From: Flavobacterium odoriferum
GTDB taxonomy: Bacteria; Bacteroidota; Bacteroidia; Flavobacteriales; Flavobacteriaceae
Assembly: GCF_025499515.1 (NCBI RefSeq)
Contig: NZ_JAMKFA010000005.1
Location: 208,684 to 272,683 of the forward strand
DNA length: 64,000 nucleotides
Reading direction: 5' to 3'
Part shown: positions 31,512-42,506 of the stretch, piece by piece
Numbering within the stretch: position 1 is the first letter of the stretch
How the letters are laid out: each line of letters starts with the position of its first letter
The notes under the pieces: generated by a model
What the model was told of the DNA's origin: nothing
The model's input: only the letters and a program-made list of their open reading frames with translations
Databases searched by the model: none
Position numbers and translations under genes: made by a program

Positions 31512-34500
31512 CTATTCTATAATAATCTTTTTCGAATATTTACCTTCTGAAGTGGTAATATTTACAATATAGATACCCTTTGCAAACATTTTTGTTGGTA
31601 AAGATATTCTAGTTGCACCAGTTTCAATTGCATCATTATTCCATGTTTTAATATTTTGACCTAAAATATTAAATACTTTAACTTCTTTTATTTCTTCTTT
31701 AAGAAGTTTGTCTAAAATTATGATTTCGTTGTTGTAATGATAGAACAAATTATTATTCAATTCAAAATCATCGTTTCCTAATGTTTTATTTTTAAAACGA
31801 ATTGTAAATCTATTCGCGTTTTCTCCTGTTGAAACTGGCAAAACAACTTCTCCACCTTTTAAATCGTGATAAATTCCAGTTTGATTATCGTGTAGATAAA
31901 TTTCTTGTGCATCATCAAAATTCACTAATTCTTCAATAATAAATTTACCATTTGTACTTGCAGAAGCTTTTACATTGACTGGAAAAATTCCATTATCATT
32001 AAAACTTCCCTCGGCTTGAATAACTAAATTTTTATCCGATAATGGAAAATAAGCATCATTTGTTTGCAAATCAAATAAAACACCATCAAATCCGTTATCA
32101 ATTCCTGAAGTAGCTTCGTTATTAGGTGTGAATCCTAATAATAACTGTCGGTGCATATTTGTATTCAAAGCGGTAAAACCTATTCTAATAAGTTTATACG
32201 GATTCATTTCGTATGCATCTTCTTGATTACTTTCTTCGGATATAATTGATGAGCTTAATACTGATGAACTTCTAAACATAATATTTGAATCAACATTATC
32301 TTCCTTGATAAATAATCTTTGATTGTTATTAAATCTAACCGTTCCACCAGACGCACTTCCTTTAACAAAAAACGCTTGACCAACTGGAATAAATCTACCT
32401 GGAATTCTTGTACTCGAACCAGAGCCACTAATTAAAGCAGGAGCAACTGGAGCAACACCTCCTAGAGCTGTTCTAACTGCATAACCGCCTTGATAACCAG
32501 ATAAAACATGTGTGTTATTTGTTGCATAATGCTCCCAGAAATACAGCGTTCCATCAATATTTGCTAAATTGTCATTAATAAAAGTAGTTGCATCTAAAGC
32601 AGATGGATAAGGGTTACCAAGTAGGTTGATACTTCCTGCACCGATATTCAATCCAGATGAAGAAATTAAACCATTATTTGGTTTTCCTACAAATACATAA
32701 TTTTGAGTTGTAATTGTTGGAGGAGCTGCTACTCCACTTCCCTTCATTGTATATCCTTGACCTGTAGCTAAAACTGAGTTTTCATTAACTTGTTGCCAAT
32801 TTGCATAATCTGGAGTTAAGTTAGTAAACTTATACAACCAATATCTTGCAATGTTAAAAGGAGCTGTGCTTCCGTTATAACCAGTAACCCAATTAATATT
32901 TGATGGTGTTGCAGGATTTGTTCCATTTTTCATCGCATTATTAATTGTAAATCCTGTGTTATTAGAAATTGCACTCGCAACTGTACTAACTGGAGATGAC
33001 CAATAATTATAGTTAAATAAATTTCCTGTTCCTTGTTGATCTCTTTCGATAGTTCCTGTACTTGCAACATCTAAATCGCTATTTAATGTTTGGATTAATT
33101 GCGAACGACCTACTAAATCAATTTTTCCGTCCAATAATAAGTAATGCGAAATTTGCATTTTAGTGTCGTTTTGAACTAATAAATTTCGAGTAGTATTCAC
33201 AAACAATCCTAATACTGATTTGTTGCCCGTTGAAATAACATCATTATTAATTTTCACAATGTTCCAATCAATTGGAGTTGTACCATCGATAACAGAGTTT
33301 GAATTTGGAATATAATTTAATGCACTATTCGTCCATGTCCCTGCTGTATTCCAATTTCCATTTGAACCAGATTCGTATGGAAGTGGAGCAGTTTGTCTGT
33401 CTACGGTAGTTAAATTTCTTAATGCACCCACTACATTATTATCGGATTTGTCTTTTAAATTTGTGAAGCTAAAAGTTGACATTGGATAATATACAAGTAA
33501 ATTATTCCATGATAATGAAACTACTTCATTTAGAGATATGTTTTGCGGAATTATACTTCCTTTGATATTACCATCAGAATGCTTATCCATTTCTTGATTC
33601 ATCAAAAATCTAATTTGACTTTCTGTAATTTCCATATCCCAAACTCGAACTTCATCAATAGTACCATTGAAAAAACGAGTAGGTGAAGCCGAATTTGCAG
33701 CACCAACTAAAAAGTCGAATGTATTCGCTTGAGGTCTTAATAAGTTTACCGTGTTATTTAATATTCCATCAATATACATTTTAGCTGTAGTTCCGTCATA
33801 AGAAACAGTTATATAATGCCATTTTGAAGCTGGAATAACAATTGTTGATGTTATGTTTTGTGCAGCACCACCATTAGTCCAAGTCATTTGTGCATTTCCT
33901 GAAGCGTTAATGAAAAAATCGTAACCAGTTGTTGCGTTTCTTTTACTTAAAATACTTCCATTTACAGCATCTCTTTTTATCCAAGCCGATACAGTAAATT
34001 CATTTTCTAAGTCTACGTTATCTCCTGAATTGATATAATCTGATGTACCATTAAAATCTATTGATCTTGCAAAAGTTTTATCTGGAGAATATCCAAAAGT
34101 GATGTATTTTGTTCCGTTAAAATCGTAATTTGTTTCTAAATTAGATCCATTGGCTGTCATTACTCTATATTCTGCAGCAGCTGTGAAAGTTGGAGTGTCA
34201 GAAACTAACATATAAAAATCACCTGGAGGCGCTAGTGTAGCAGTAAGCATTACTGAAGGTATTGAAACTTTTACAGCACCAACATCTCCACCAGTTTCTA
34301 CTACTCTCCATTTTCTTTCAACAGATGTAAATTCAACATCTGTAGTTAGAGCTGGCGTAATACCCGAACTTATGTTAGCTGTAAGTGGTGTTGCAGCTCC
34401 TAATGTTCCATTATCGTTACCCCAAACTAAAAATCTTCTATTTCCTTGAAAAGTATTTGTATTTAAACTATTAGTTTCAAAAATATTACTTAAACCAATG

Positions 34501-37211
34501 GTAATATCATTACTTTTATTTTCTGTTTTAGATTGTTTCTGATTTAACTGTGCTAAATCATCTCTACCAATTCCAGCGATATCGAAATTAAATCCAGCAG
34601 ATGCATTATAAATGGTTGTTCCATTAGAATCTACATAATCTAAACTAGTTCCATTTACCCCTAAAGTAATTCCATATTTTATGGCTAAATAAGATTCAAT
34701 TCTTCTTCTATTTGCATCATTATTTCTGGCATCATAAGTAATCACTTCAAGTATTTCTCCATTATAACTAGCATCAAAGAACTCACTTCTTCCTAACCAA
34801 TATCTTGAATTTAATATGTTTTTGTATGTCCCTGTTGCAACTGAAGTTGTAGATAATTGTATTCCATTATTAAAAAGATGCATTAAACTATTATTATTTA
34901 CATTTCTTTTTCTTGCATTAAATAGTTGAATTCCAGTATATGATTTAGTGGTACTAGTTTCAGCTTCGCCGTATTCAGTATTAGCTGCTTGATTATAAGC
35001 TATAACTTCATTAGTATATCTTGCTGATGAACTTCCTAAGTTGAAACCAGTAACGTCCTGACTTCCTTGATTTGTATTTACATCATCACCACTAAAAACG
35101 TCTTGTGCACTAGTAGATCTAGTTATTGTATTAGTAGGTTTGATAACAATAAACATGTCATGATTGTTAAATCCTTGTCCTGCATACATAGCACTGCTTC
35201 CGTCAAAATGTACTACAGGATTAAAGTTTACATTATAGGTTGGATTGTTATAAAATATGGGATTTCTTCCAAGTTTTGAATTCGCATTTCTTGTATTACC
35301 AAATGTATTGTCTTGCCAAGTACTAAGGTTTGCTCCGTCTGCAATGGTACCAATATTTCTGTCTGCTTTCAACCAAAGTTTAAGGTTAGGGATAACTCCA
35401 CCTGGTGCATTTGTTAGCGTAGGTAAGGCAATAACTCTAGCAGAAACTCTAAAAGTATATGTTGGTTTTCCGGCATTTATATTACTATTATTATTTACAG
35501 TAACAGTAGCGTCAAAAGTACCGGTTACTGTTGGAGTAAATGTTACTACAAAAGATGCTACACCTCCTGATGGTATATCTCCAGCTAAATTTGTAACCGT
35601 AAAACCAGTTCCACCAGTTATAACAGTAGAGTTAACTCTTAAAGTATTTGTTCCAACTGAAAAAACTTGAAAAGGAATTGAGATAGGTGTACCTATAAAA
35701 GTAGTTCCGAAGTCAGTCAAATCAATAGTAGAAGGAGTTACATCTCCGTCCGCGATTGTTTCCTCGTTTCCTTTTACGTTTATTTCAGTCCCTACTACCG
35801 TACCATTTCCTTGAATTACAAAATCAAAAATACTTTCACTAGTATCGTTATTTAATATAGTAATTAACGCTAAAAAGTTATCGGCTGTTGTTGGACTAAA
35901 TGAAATAATTAAATCTGATGAACCACCCACAGGTATCGGGCCTGTTGGGAATGTAGTAATTGTAAATGCTGAGCTACCACTAATTTGAACTACTGGTGTA
36001 CCAGTAAAATTTAAAGGCGCATTTCCTGAATTTCTAATAGTGAAAGTTCTAGTGCTCGTATTGCCTACTAATGTATTTGGGAAAAGGGTTCCATTGATTA
36101 AATTTCCGGCAGAGGCGTTATCAGGAACATCATTTCCCAAACCTCTTATACTAATTTCAGGCTCACCACCAGTACCGCTTATATTAAAATTAAATGGATT
36201 TTCGTTAGTATCGTTGTTAACAAATGAAAGTTGTGCAGTTCTGATACCTAATGCAGTAGGTAAAAACTGAACTGTAAACGTTGTTGAACCACCCGGGATA
36301 ACTGTTGCAGCAGGAGGTGTAACTAATGTAAATTCAGTAGCATTTACTCCACTGAAAGTAAAAGCTCCGATAGTTAAATTTTGAAAACCTGTATTTCTGA
36401 TTTCAAAAGTTCTTGTAATTGAATTTCCTGGTAAAATACCACCTAGATCTGTAAAATCAGCTAAAGAAGTTGCAGTGTTGTTGTCTGGAATGTTAACATT
36501 ATTTCCTCTAACTTGAATCTCTGGAGCCGTAAAACCTATTAATCTAAAGTTATCAAAAGCTGCACCTACATCGTTATTATTGTTGTCAGAAGCAAATACT
36601 ACTCTAAATTGAACAGCATCGTTTCCGTTAAAATTGATATCTTGATTTGAAATATTAATTGTTCTGTTTACCCATTGCGTATTTGCGTTTCCACCAGACC
36701 AACCATTTGAACCAAGCGCCGATATAGTGCTGTTGTACCAACCAGCAAATCCGTTTCCTAAATCTTGCCATGCACCATTATTCAAACTATACTGAACTTT
36801 AATTCCATCATCTGTATTATCTGCAATGTCAGTTCTTGTACTTATCGATAATGTAACATTTTGATAACCAGAAAAATTTATTACTGGAGAAGTAGCCTGA
36901 ATGTTAGTATTGCTTTGATAAGTCGTAGTATGTCTTTGTGTGTACAAACAATTAGTTGTATTACCAGTTCCTGCAAAAAGTAGAGGAACTGCTGGTCTGT
37001 TATGACCTACACCAGCTGCATTGTCTACACCTCGCAACCAGCTACTTGCGTTTGCACCTGTACTAGAAGTAGTCCAAGCGTTATTTCCAGTTGCATTTTC
37101 AAAATTTGCATTAAAGAAAGTGGTTTGAGCATTTGTTAAATTAAAAAACAGTACCAACATAAAAGTTAGTAATGCTTTTGTTTTGTTTTGTTTAAGTAGG
37201 GGTGCTACCAT
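31512..37211 (-). CDS. Giant secreted T9SS protein with repeated anchor-D domains and LamG
   Basis: An 1899-residue protein with signal peptide (ending LTNAQT), a galactose-binding-like region, three choice-of-anchor D domains in tandem (each with a PEI(S/Q)(V/I)RG or EINVKGN start and an FTIRNSG-type core, about 230-590), a region from about 610 with PNLKLWLKAD like LamG-type tails, a second LamG-like domain (about 1090-1250), and a C-terminal T9SS sorting domain (MFAKGIYIVNITTSEGKYSKKIIIE). It begins only 11 bases after the stop of the metalloprotease gene, so the two are likely one operon. It shares a C-terminal half with the 1643-residue protein at 26544, implying a duplication. Confidence 0.85.
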   Translation of the reverse strand: MVAPLLKQNKTKALLTFMLVLFFNLTNAQTTFFNANFENATGNNAWTTSSTGANASSWLRGVDNAAGVGHNRPAVPLLFAGTGNTTNCLYTQRHTTTYQSNTNIQATSPVINFSGYQNVTLSISTRTDIADNTDDGIKVQYSLNNGAWQDLGNGFAGWYNSTISALGSNGWSGGNANTQWVNRTINISNQDINFNGNDAVQFRVVFASDNNNNDVGAAFDNFRLIGFTAPEIQVRGNNVNIPDNNTATSLADFTDLGGILPGNSITRTFEIRNTGFQNLTIGAFTFSGVNATEFTLVTPPAATVIPGGSTTFTVQFLPTALGIRTAQLSFVNNDTNENPFNFNISGTGGEPEISIRGLGNDVPDNASAGNLINGTLFPNTLVGNTSTRTFTIRNSGNAPLNFTGTPVVQISGSSAFTITTFPTGPIPVGGSSDLIISFSPTTADNFLALITILNNDTSESIFDFVIQGNGTVVGTEINVKGNEETIADGDVTPSTIDLTDFGTTFIGTPISIPFQVFSVGTNTLRVNSTVITGGTGFTVTNLAGDIPSGGVASFVVTFTPTVTGTFDATVTVNNNSNINAGKPTYTFRVSARVIALPTLTNAPGGVIPNLKLWLKADRNIGTIADGANLSTWQDNTFGNTRNANSKLGRNPIFYNNPTYNVNFNPVVHFDGSSAMYAGQGFNNHDMFIVIKPTNTITRSTSAQDVFSGDDVNTNQGSQDVTGFNLGSSSARYTNEVIAYNQAANTEYGEAETSTTKSYTGIQLFNARKRNVNNNSLMHLFNNGIQLSTTSVATGTYKNILNSRYWLGRSEFFDASYNGEILEVITYDARNNDANRRRIESYLAIKYGITLGVNGTSLDYVDSNGTTIYNASAGFNFDIAGIGRDDLAQLNQKQSKTENKSNDITIGLSNIFETNSLNTNTFQGNRRFLVWGNDNGTLGAATPLTANISSGITPALTTDVEFTSVERKWRVVETGGDVGAVKVSIPSVMLTATLAPPGDFYMLVSDTPTFTAAAEYRVMTANGSNLETNYDFNGTKYITFGYSPDKTFARSIDFNGTSDYINSGDNVDLENEFTVSAWIKRDAVNGSILSKRNATTGYDFFINASGNAQMTWTNGGAAQNITSTIVIPASKWHYITVSYDGTTAKMYIDGILNNTVNLLRPQANTFDFLVGAANSASPTRFFNGTIDEVRVWDMEITESQIRFLMNQEMDKHSDGNIKGSIIPQNISLNEVVSLSWNNLLVYYPMSTFSFTNLKDKSDNNVVGALRNLTTVDRQTAPLPYESGSNGNWNTAGTWTNSALNYIPNSNSVIDGTTPIDWNIVKINNDVISTGNKSVLGLFVNTTRNLLVQNDTKMQISHYLLLDGKIDLVGRSQLIQTLNSDLDVASTGTIERDQQGTGNLFNYNYWSSPVSTVASAISNNTGFTINNAMKNGTNPATPSNINWVTGYNGSTAPFNIARYWLYKFTNLTPDYANWQQVNENSVLATGQGYTMKGSGVAAPPTITTQNYVFVGKPNNGLISSSGLNIGAGSINLLGNPYPSALDATTFINDNLANIDGTLYFWEHYATNNTHVLSGYQGGYAVRTALGGVAPVAPALISGSGSSTRIPGRFIPVGQAFFVKGSASGGTVRFNNNQRLFIKEDNVDSNIMFRSSSVLSSSIISEESNQEDAYEMNPYKLIRIGFTALNTNMHRQLLLGFTPNNEATSGIDNGFDGVLFDLQTNDAYFPLSDKNLVIQAEGSFNDNGIFPVNVKASASTNGKFIIEELVNFDDAQEIYLHDNQTGIYHDLKGGEVVLPVSTGENANRFTIRFKNKTLGNDDFELNNNLFYHYNNEIIILDKLLKEEIKEVKVFNILGQNIKTWNNDAIETGATRISLPTKMFAKGIYIVNITTSEGKYSKKIIIE

Positions 37212-37222
37212 AAGAATAAAAA

Positions 37223-40200
37223 TTAGTTTGCAATTATTTTTGTTTTTGTTACACCTTTATTTTTAGTGATAACTTTAACAATTAACACCTGATTTTTAAC
37301 CCCTTGAAGAGAAAAATCAAATGCTGTTTCGTTTATTTTTGTTTTATATAAAATGTTTCTGCCTAATATATCGTATACCTCAATCTGTTCAATTTCATCG
37401 TTATCAGATTTTACATGTACGATATTTTCTGATTGATGGATTGTTATATTTGAAAATTCTTCTAAATTATTTGATAAAGTTTCATTTTTAAATACAATTT
37501 CAAATCTGTTTTCAATAGTTTCAACTGATGAGTTGAATGAATATGGAGCACTTTTTAAATCATGAATAACATTTAAAACTTTATCCTTTAAATAAATTTT
37601 TTGGCTTCCAGCAAACAATCCGTCTAAATTGTCAATCGTTATTTCATAAACACTTGGCTCAACAATTGATATACCTAGCGGTACAACATCTTCATCTGTA
37701 AATGGAAGTGTTCTCCCTTGTACCGCAAATTTATTTGCATCTTCAATTGAGTATAAATTACTTCCTTGGTTACCAAAAGCAAGTCCATCAATTCCGAAGT
37801 CATAATCATTCGTTGCTTCATTCATATATCCAATTAAAATTTGGCTAAATTGTCCAGAATTATTTTTAAGATTTAACCAAATTCTGTGTTTTTCTTCAGT
37901 ATTAAATGCAACAACTGAAGGATTAAAGGCTCTGAAAAACTGATTTCCATTATTTACCAATCGCATTTCGTTCGAAAAAGAAATATAACTTGGTACAACT
38001 GCATTTACAATAAATCCCTGACCTACTTGAATTATTCCGTTTGGAGTTGCTCCACCTGCAGCAGAAGCTGTTCCTCCTAATAGCGTATAAGTTGCATAAT
38101 TATTTAAAGGATAGGTTCCGCTAACAGCTTGTTGTGTATGCGTCCAAAAATATAAGGTCCCATCGATGGTTTGATTTTCTGTTCCTCTATTAAAAGTGTT
38201 TTTTAAGATGAAATCATTAGCACTAATAGTTGATGGATAAGGATTTCCAATAGCATTGTAACCAGAAGTTCCTTTTTTGATTACTGGCTTAAAATATGAA
38301 TTATTAAATGTTCCTATGAAGATTCCATTATAAGGAGAATAAACAGAACTTGACCAATTGTTTGGAGCTCTTACCAAATAACCTTTTGTAGGTACAAAAT
38401 TATTTGAACTTGGAATAATTGCATCATAAGAACCATTAGTTCCTGTTAATGGATTATATACATAAAATCTATTTGCAACCGTTTGTGGTGAAAATGCTAA
38501 TAAATTTTGATTTACAACTGGCGAAGACCAAAGTGTATAATCTAAACGAACTATTGGAGTACTATTCCTATTTACTGTTGCTATTCCTGTATTATTTAAA
38601 TGCTCAACTTGAATTAAATTTGCATTATTTTGAACAATTATGTTAGCCGAAGTATTTATTGAAACGGCTCTATTTACAGTAACGTTTGTTCCTGAAGCAA
38701 TAGTTAGAACAGCAGAGCCATTTACCTGAATTGAGCACGCTTCAATATTTGCAGAAGTTGTAAAGTTTCCATTGAAAATAACATTTTTATTTTTATCTGG
38801 AATTCCGTTACTCCAAGTTGCTCCATTCCATGTAGTTGAAGTAGCACATGTTTGTGGCGTAATATTTATTGTGAAAGTTTGACCTCCTAACAAGGCTAAA
38901 TTATTCCCTTTTATTGTGGCTACAAAATTATCAGCAACTGTACTCAATGCGTTGTGTTTGTATGAAAGTTGTACGCTGTTAATATTTGCTTGTGTGAATG
39001 AATCCCCAACAAATAAACGTTGCCCATTCAATAACAAATAACCATTTGTTGGTAGTTTAGTAATTGTATACTCTAATTGAGCAGTTGTTGCACCAGATTG
39101 TGCTGCATTTAAAAAAGCTGAAGTTATATTTTGTGTAGCACCTTGATTAACCGTTAAGGCATTTTTTACTAAAGTGATATTATTAACTATTTGTAATTTT
39201 CCACAAATTGTAATACTAAATTCATTAAATGTACCTCCTGATGTATTTGAAACACGATCAGTAGCTAACAAGTTCCATGTTCCTTGAGCATTGGAGCCTA
39301 TGAATCTTGAGAAAGCTTGACCTGGTTGTTGAATTCCTTCTAATCCTGCAACAACATTTGGATCCACATTACCACAAGTTAAAGGAATTCCGTCATCATC
39401 AAACGTTACATTAAAGTTAGCTCCCGAACAATCTCTGTTATAAATTTCGGCAAAAATACCATTAGGCGCTCTAAATTGCATTTTTATATCAGAAAGTAAT
39501 GGATGTGTAGCTCTCATATAAAAAGTAACCTTACTAATTATCAAATTATCGGTCACATCCATTCTAGCACTAACCGCATTATTTGAATTTGTATTCCATA
39601 CGTTATCGCCACCTTCAAAATATTCATTGGTGTAAGTGTTACAAAAATCTCTTGAAATTTGAAATGAATAAATTTCAGAATATGAACCATAAATACAAGT
39701 ATTCTTAGGACGAACTCTCCAAAAATAAATTTTACCTTCAACTAATGAAGTTGTTTGATATTCTAATTTTGAAGTCGTAATAGTTTCTGCTAGGGTAGAA
39801 AATAATGGTGATTCAGAAATTTCAACAATATACTCTTCTGCACTAGTTAATGTATTCCATTTTAATAAAACTGAAGTAACTTGATTAGTTGCACCATTAG
39901 CTGGAGAATTTAATGTCAATTGTCCAATAAAATCTTCATATACATTTAAAGAAACTGGAATAGTTTCTGAAGCATTTGTAGAAGTTCCTTTTAAAACAAC
40001 AGGATAACTTCCAGCAGAAACTGCAGTTGCTCCCGAAAGTGTTACTGTAACTTGTCCGTTAACTGAAAGAGAAGCTGGTGAAAAAGTTGCCGTAATTCCA
40101 ACAGGCAAATTGTCCATTGAAAAAGTAACAACCTCTGAAAAATTTGGTGCTTTTGCGAAGTCAAAAGTAAAAGAAGCAATATTTGGTTTACAAACTGGAA

Positions 40201-42184
40201 TATTATTATCTGTTGTAATAAATTCAAATGTGCCAGGTTTAATTTCGAAATCTTGATTAGAAATATCAAAGAAAATATTTGTTGCTGCTTCAATCTTTAC
40301 TCTAGCCTTTTTTGTAATATTATTAGGAACAGTTATATTTTGAGTTCCATCATTTGCAGTATTAGAAACTAATGTAATTGGATACGTATAACCTCCATCA
40401 AGAGATAATTTAATATTAACATTTGCAGATAAGCTATTTGTAGAATTTACCGCCCAAGTAACTGTTTTAGTTTCGCCTGCATACCAAACTTCTGTTCCTA
40501 AATTAGGAGAATTAACTACAAACGGACCAGTTGCATTTACAGTAATTACTACATTATCACTATTGGTTTGGCCAACTTGAACATTATTATCTCTAACGGT
40601 TAATCTGAAATTTAAAGTTCTTGCAACAGATGGCAATACTTCCCAAGTTGGAGTTTGATTAGCAACTATTGCATCCATATTAGGAAAAACTCTTGCAGGA
40701 TTAGTAGTTGGAAAAAATGAACGAAAAACTGGGCCCGCTGTATTAGTTGAAACTGGAGGTTGCGCACCTCCGTCATTTGTATCATATTGCTCCCAACAAT
40801 ACGTTAAAACATCTCCAACTGTTGGATCAGAGGATAAATCTCCATTTAAAATAAATGGAGTACTTCTTGGAATGGTGTAATCAGAACCTGCATTAGCTGT
40901 CGGTTCAACATTTGTATATGTGGTTTCAGTTTCACAAGTATGTGAATTTACTGCAGTTGTCATTTGTGCAATACTTCTCGCATGAAAATAACCATCGCTA
41001 TTTGCTTGAACGTTTGGAGCACAAATTCCGGCATAACCTAAAATTGTTGAAGCACTTCCTGGTTCATAATCATCGGAAACTTTAGAACCAAAACAAGGAT
41101 TATAGTACGTGTGACCCGCACTAAACTGATGACCAATTTCATGCGCTACATAATCTATATCAAAAGGATCAAATTCAGGTGTTACAATTCCCGTTACTCC
41201 TGAACCTTTATTTGCTCCACAAGGTCCTGTTCCTGCAATTCCACCACCACCTGTACTAAACACGTGGCCAATATCATAAGCAGCTGCAGTTATTAATCCA
41301 GAAATATTTCCTGTATTTGCAGATAGCATTTGTGACCCGCTATAATTATCGTATGGATCTGGATCTGGTGTACTATCGATATTGAAACCATTAATATAAA
41401 TAAGTCTATTATTTGAAGGTACTATTTGAAATCTTAATCCCATGTCTCTTTCAAAAACACTATTTACTCTTGTCATTGTAGTGTTCATTGCTGCTAAAAC
41501 ATTTGCAACAGTATTACCATGATAAGCAGAATATTCAGAAGTACATGCGATTGCAATGTCATAAGTCCTAAATCTTCCATCAGTAATATTTCTTTGGAGT
41601 TGTTGTGTTCCAAATTGTACTATTTCTTCGGCATTTTCTTCATCAACATAGGCACAACTAAAATCATCATCAGTAGCTTTATTGAAATTTTTTCTATTGT
41701 AAACAATTACATAATCAGATTCGCCTCTTTTATATGGATCTAAATAAATTATTTTTTCACCATTTATTACACCATAAAAATTATCCGCAGATAAACTAAT
41801 ATATATTTTATGCAATGGATTTTGTCTACTAACACCAACATAAGATTGAATTTCAGGATATAATGCATTCAAGTCTTTGTGCATATAATAAACCCTTTTC
41901 ATGTTAAAATCTTCAACATGTCCATCTTCAAATGGAAAAGAAACAGAAGCTCCTACACTATTTTTTAAATCGAAATTTTCTTCTGGCGCAAGTGCTAATT
42001 GATTTTTTAAATTTGAAAAACTAAAATTATATAAGTTGTAAGAAGAAGGAAGCTGTTCTTTTGTTCCTTTACCTATTTTAGTTTGTACTTCATTAACATC
42101 AACTTGTCTCCAAATAGATTGAGCTAACGAAAAATTAAGACATAGCAATGCAATTACCATGAATTGTAGGGGAGTTTTTTTCAT
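37223..42184 (-). CDS. Secreted M12B-type zinc metalloprotease with P-domain and T9SS tail
   Basis: A 1653-residue protein. Signal peptide MKKTPLQFMVIALLCLNFSLAQS, a pro-domain, then a reprolysin-like metalloprotease domain (about 205-420) with the zinc motif H348-E-I-G-H352-x5-H358. It is followed by a PKD-like domain (about 430-550), Ig/fibronectin-like domains, a proprotein-convertase P-domain-like region (YTNEYFEGGDNVW onward, about 850-1000), cadherin-like repeats and a T9SS C-terminal sorting domain. Secreted through T9SS and likely a nutrient or virulence protease. First gene of a probable two-gene operon with the 1899-residue protein. Confidence 0.88.
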   Translation of the reverse strand: MKKTPLQFMVIALLCLNFSLAQSIWRQVDVNEVQTKIGKGTKEQLPSSYNLYNFSFSNLKNQLALAPEENFDLKNSVGASVSFPFEDGHVEDFNMKRVYYMHKDLNALYPEIQSYVGVSRQNPLHKIYISLSADNFYGVINGEKIIYLDPYKRGESDYVIVYNRKNFNKATDDDFSCAYVDEENAEEIVQFGTQQLQRNITDGRFRTYDIAIACTSEYSAYHGNTVANVLAAMNTTMTRVNSVFERDMGLRFQIVPSNNRLIYINGFNIDSTPDPDPYDNYSGSQMLSANTGNISGLITAAAYDIGHVFSTGGGGIAGTGPCGANKGSGVTGIVTPEFDPFDIDYVAHEIGHQFSAGHTYYNPCFGSKVSDDYEPGSASTILGYAGICAPNVQANSDGYFHARSIAQMTTAVNSHTCETETTYTNVEPTANAGSDYTIPRSTPFILNGDLSSDPTVGDVLTYCWEQYDTNDGGAQPPVSTNTAGPVFRSFFPTTNPARVFPNMDAIVANQTPTWEVLPSVARTLNFRLTVRDNNVQVGQTNSDNVVITVNATGPFVVNSPNLGTEVWYAGETKTVTWAVNSTNSLSANVNIKLSLDGGYTYPITLVSNTANDGTQNITVPNNITKKARVKIEAATNIFFDISNQDFEIKPGTFEFITTDNNIPVCKPNIASFTFDFAKAPNFSEVVTFSMDNLPVGITATFSPASLSVNGQVTVTLSGATAVSAGSYPVVLKGTSTNASETIPVSLNVYEDFIGQLTLNSPANGATNQVTSVLLKWNTLTSAEEYIVEISESPLFSTLAETITTSKLEYQTTSLVEGKIYFWRVRPKNTCIYGSYSEIYSFQISRDFCNTYTNEYFEGGDNVWNTNSNNAVSARMDVTDNLIISKVTFYMRATHPLLSDIKMQFRAPNGIFAEIYNRDCSGANFNVTFDDDGIPLTCGNVDPNVVAGLEGIQQPGQAFSRFIGSNAQGTWNLLATDRVSNTSGGTFNEFSITICGKLQIVNNITLVKNALTVNQGATQNITSAFLNAAQSGATTAQLEYTITKLPTNGYLLLNGQRLFVGDSFTQANINSVQLSYKHNALSTVADNFVATIKGNNLALLGGQTFTINITPQTCATSTTWNGATWSNGIPDKNKNVIFNGNFTTSANIEACSIQVNGSAVLTIASGTNVTVNRAVSINTSANIIVQNNANLIQVEHLNNTGIATVNRNSTPIVRLDYTLWSSPVVNQNLLAFSPQTVANRFYVYNPLTGTNGSYDAIIPSSNNFVPTKGYLVRAPNNWSSSVYSPYNGIFIGTFNNSYFKPVIKKGTSGYNAIGNPYPSTISANDFILKNTFNRGTENQTIDGTLYFWTHTQQAVSGTYPLNNYATYTLLGGTASAAGGATPNGIIQVGQGFIVNAVVPSYISFSNEMRLVNNGNQFFRAFNPSVVAFNTEEKHRIWLNLKNNSGQFSQILIGYMNEATNDYDFGIDGLAFGNQGSNLYSIEDANKFAVQGRTLPFTDEDVVPLGISIVEPSVYEITIDNLDGLFAGSQKIYLKDKVLNVIHDLKSAPYSFNSSVETIENRFEIVFKNETLSNNLEEFSNITIHQSENIVHVKSDNDEIEQIEVYDILGRNILYKTKINETAFDFSLQGVKNQVLIVKVITKNKGVTKTKIIAN

Positions 42185-42506
42185 GAATTTTAGTATTTGG
42201 GGAGAAATAATTATAAGAAACTCTTACAAAAACTTCATACATAATTTGTTACAAAATTAAGTTATTTTCTTACAGATTTTTCAGACAATAACCAATACAC
42301 AACATATTTAACAACATCATAATATTTTGTGACTTTTCTTACATTTTAGTTAATTTTATCTTAATTTTAATTTAATAAACACTATAAAATATTTAAAATT
42401 ACACTTACGATAATTAGCAAACATTGGTTTTAAACAATAATGATTTTCGTTAAAAATCATCAATTAGAACAAATACTCTACTTTTGTATCTTAAAATCAA
42501 GATATC
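42185..42506. other. Divergent intergenic region
   Basis: 322 AT-rich bases between divergent genes. TACTTTTG at 42479-42486 fits the -7 consensus for the plus-strand esterase, 20 bases before its ATG. No convincing element was found for the minus-strand protease gene. No RNA gene or repeat seen. Confidence 0.45.

Noticed and set aside
35067..36270. Plus-strand open frames opposite the giant T9SS proteins
   Set aside because: They are antisense to convincing full-length proteins with domain structure and have no motifs of their own.
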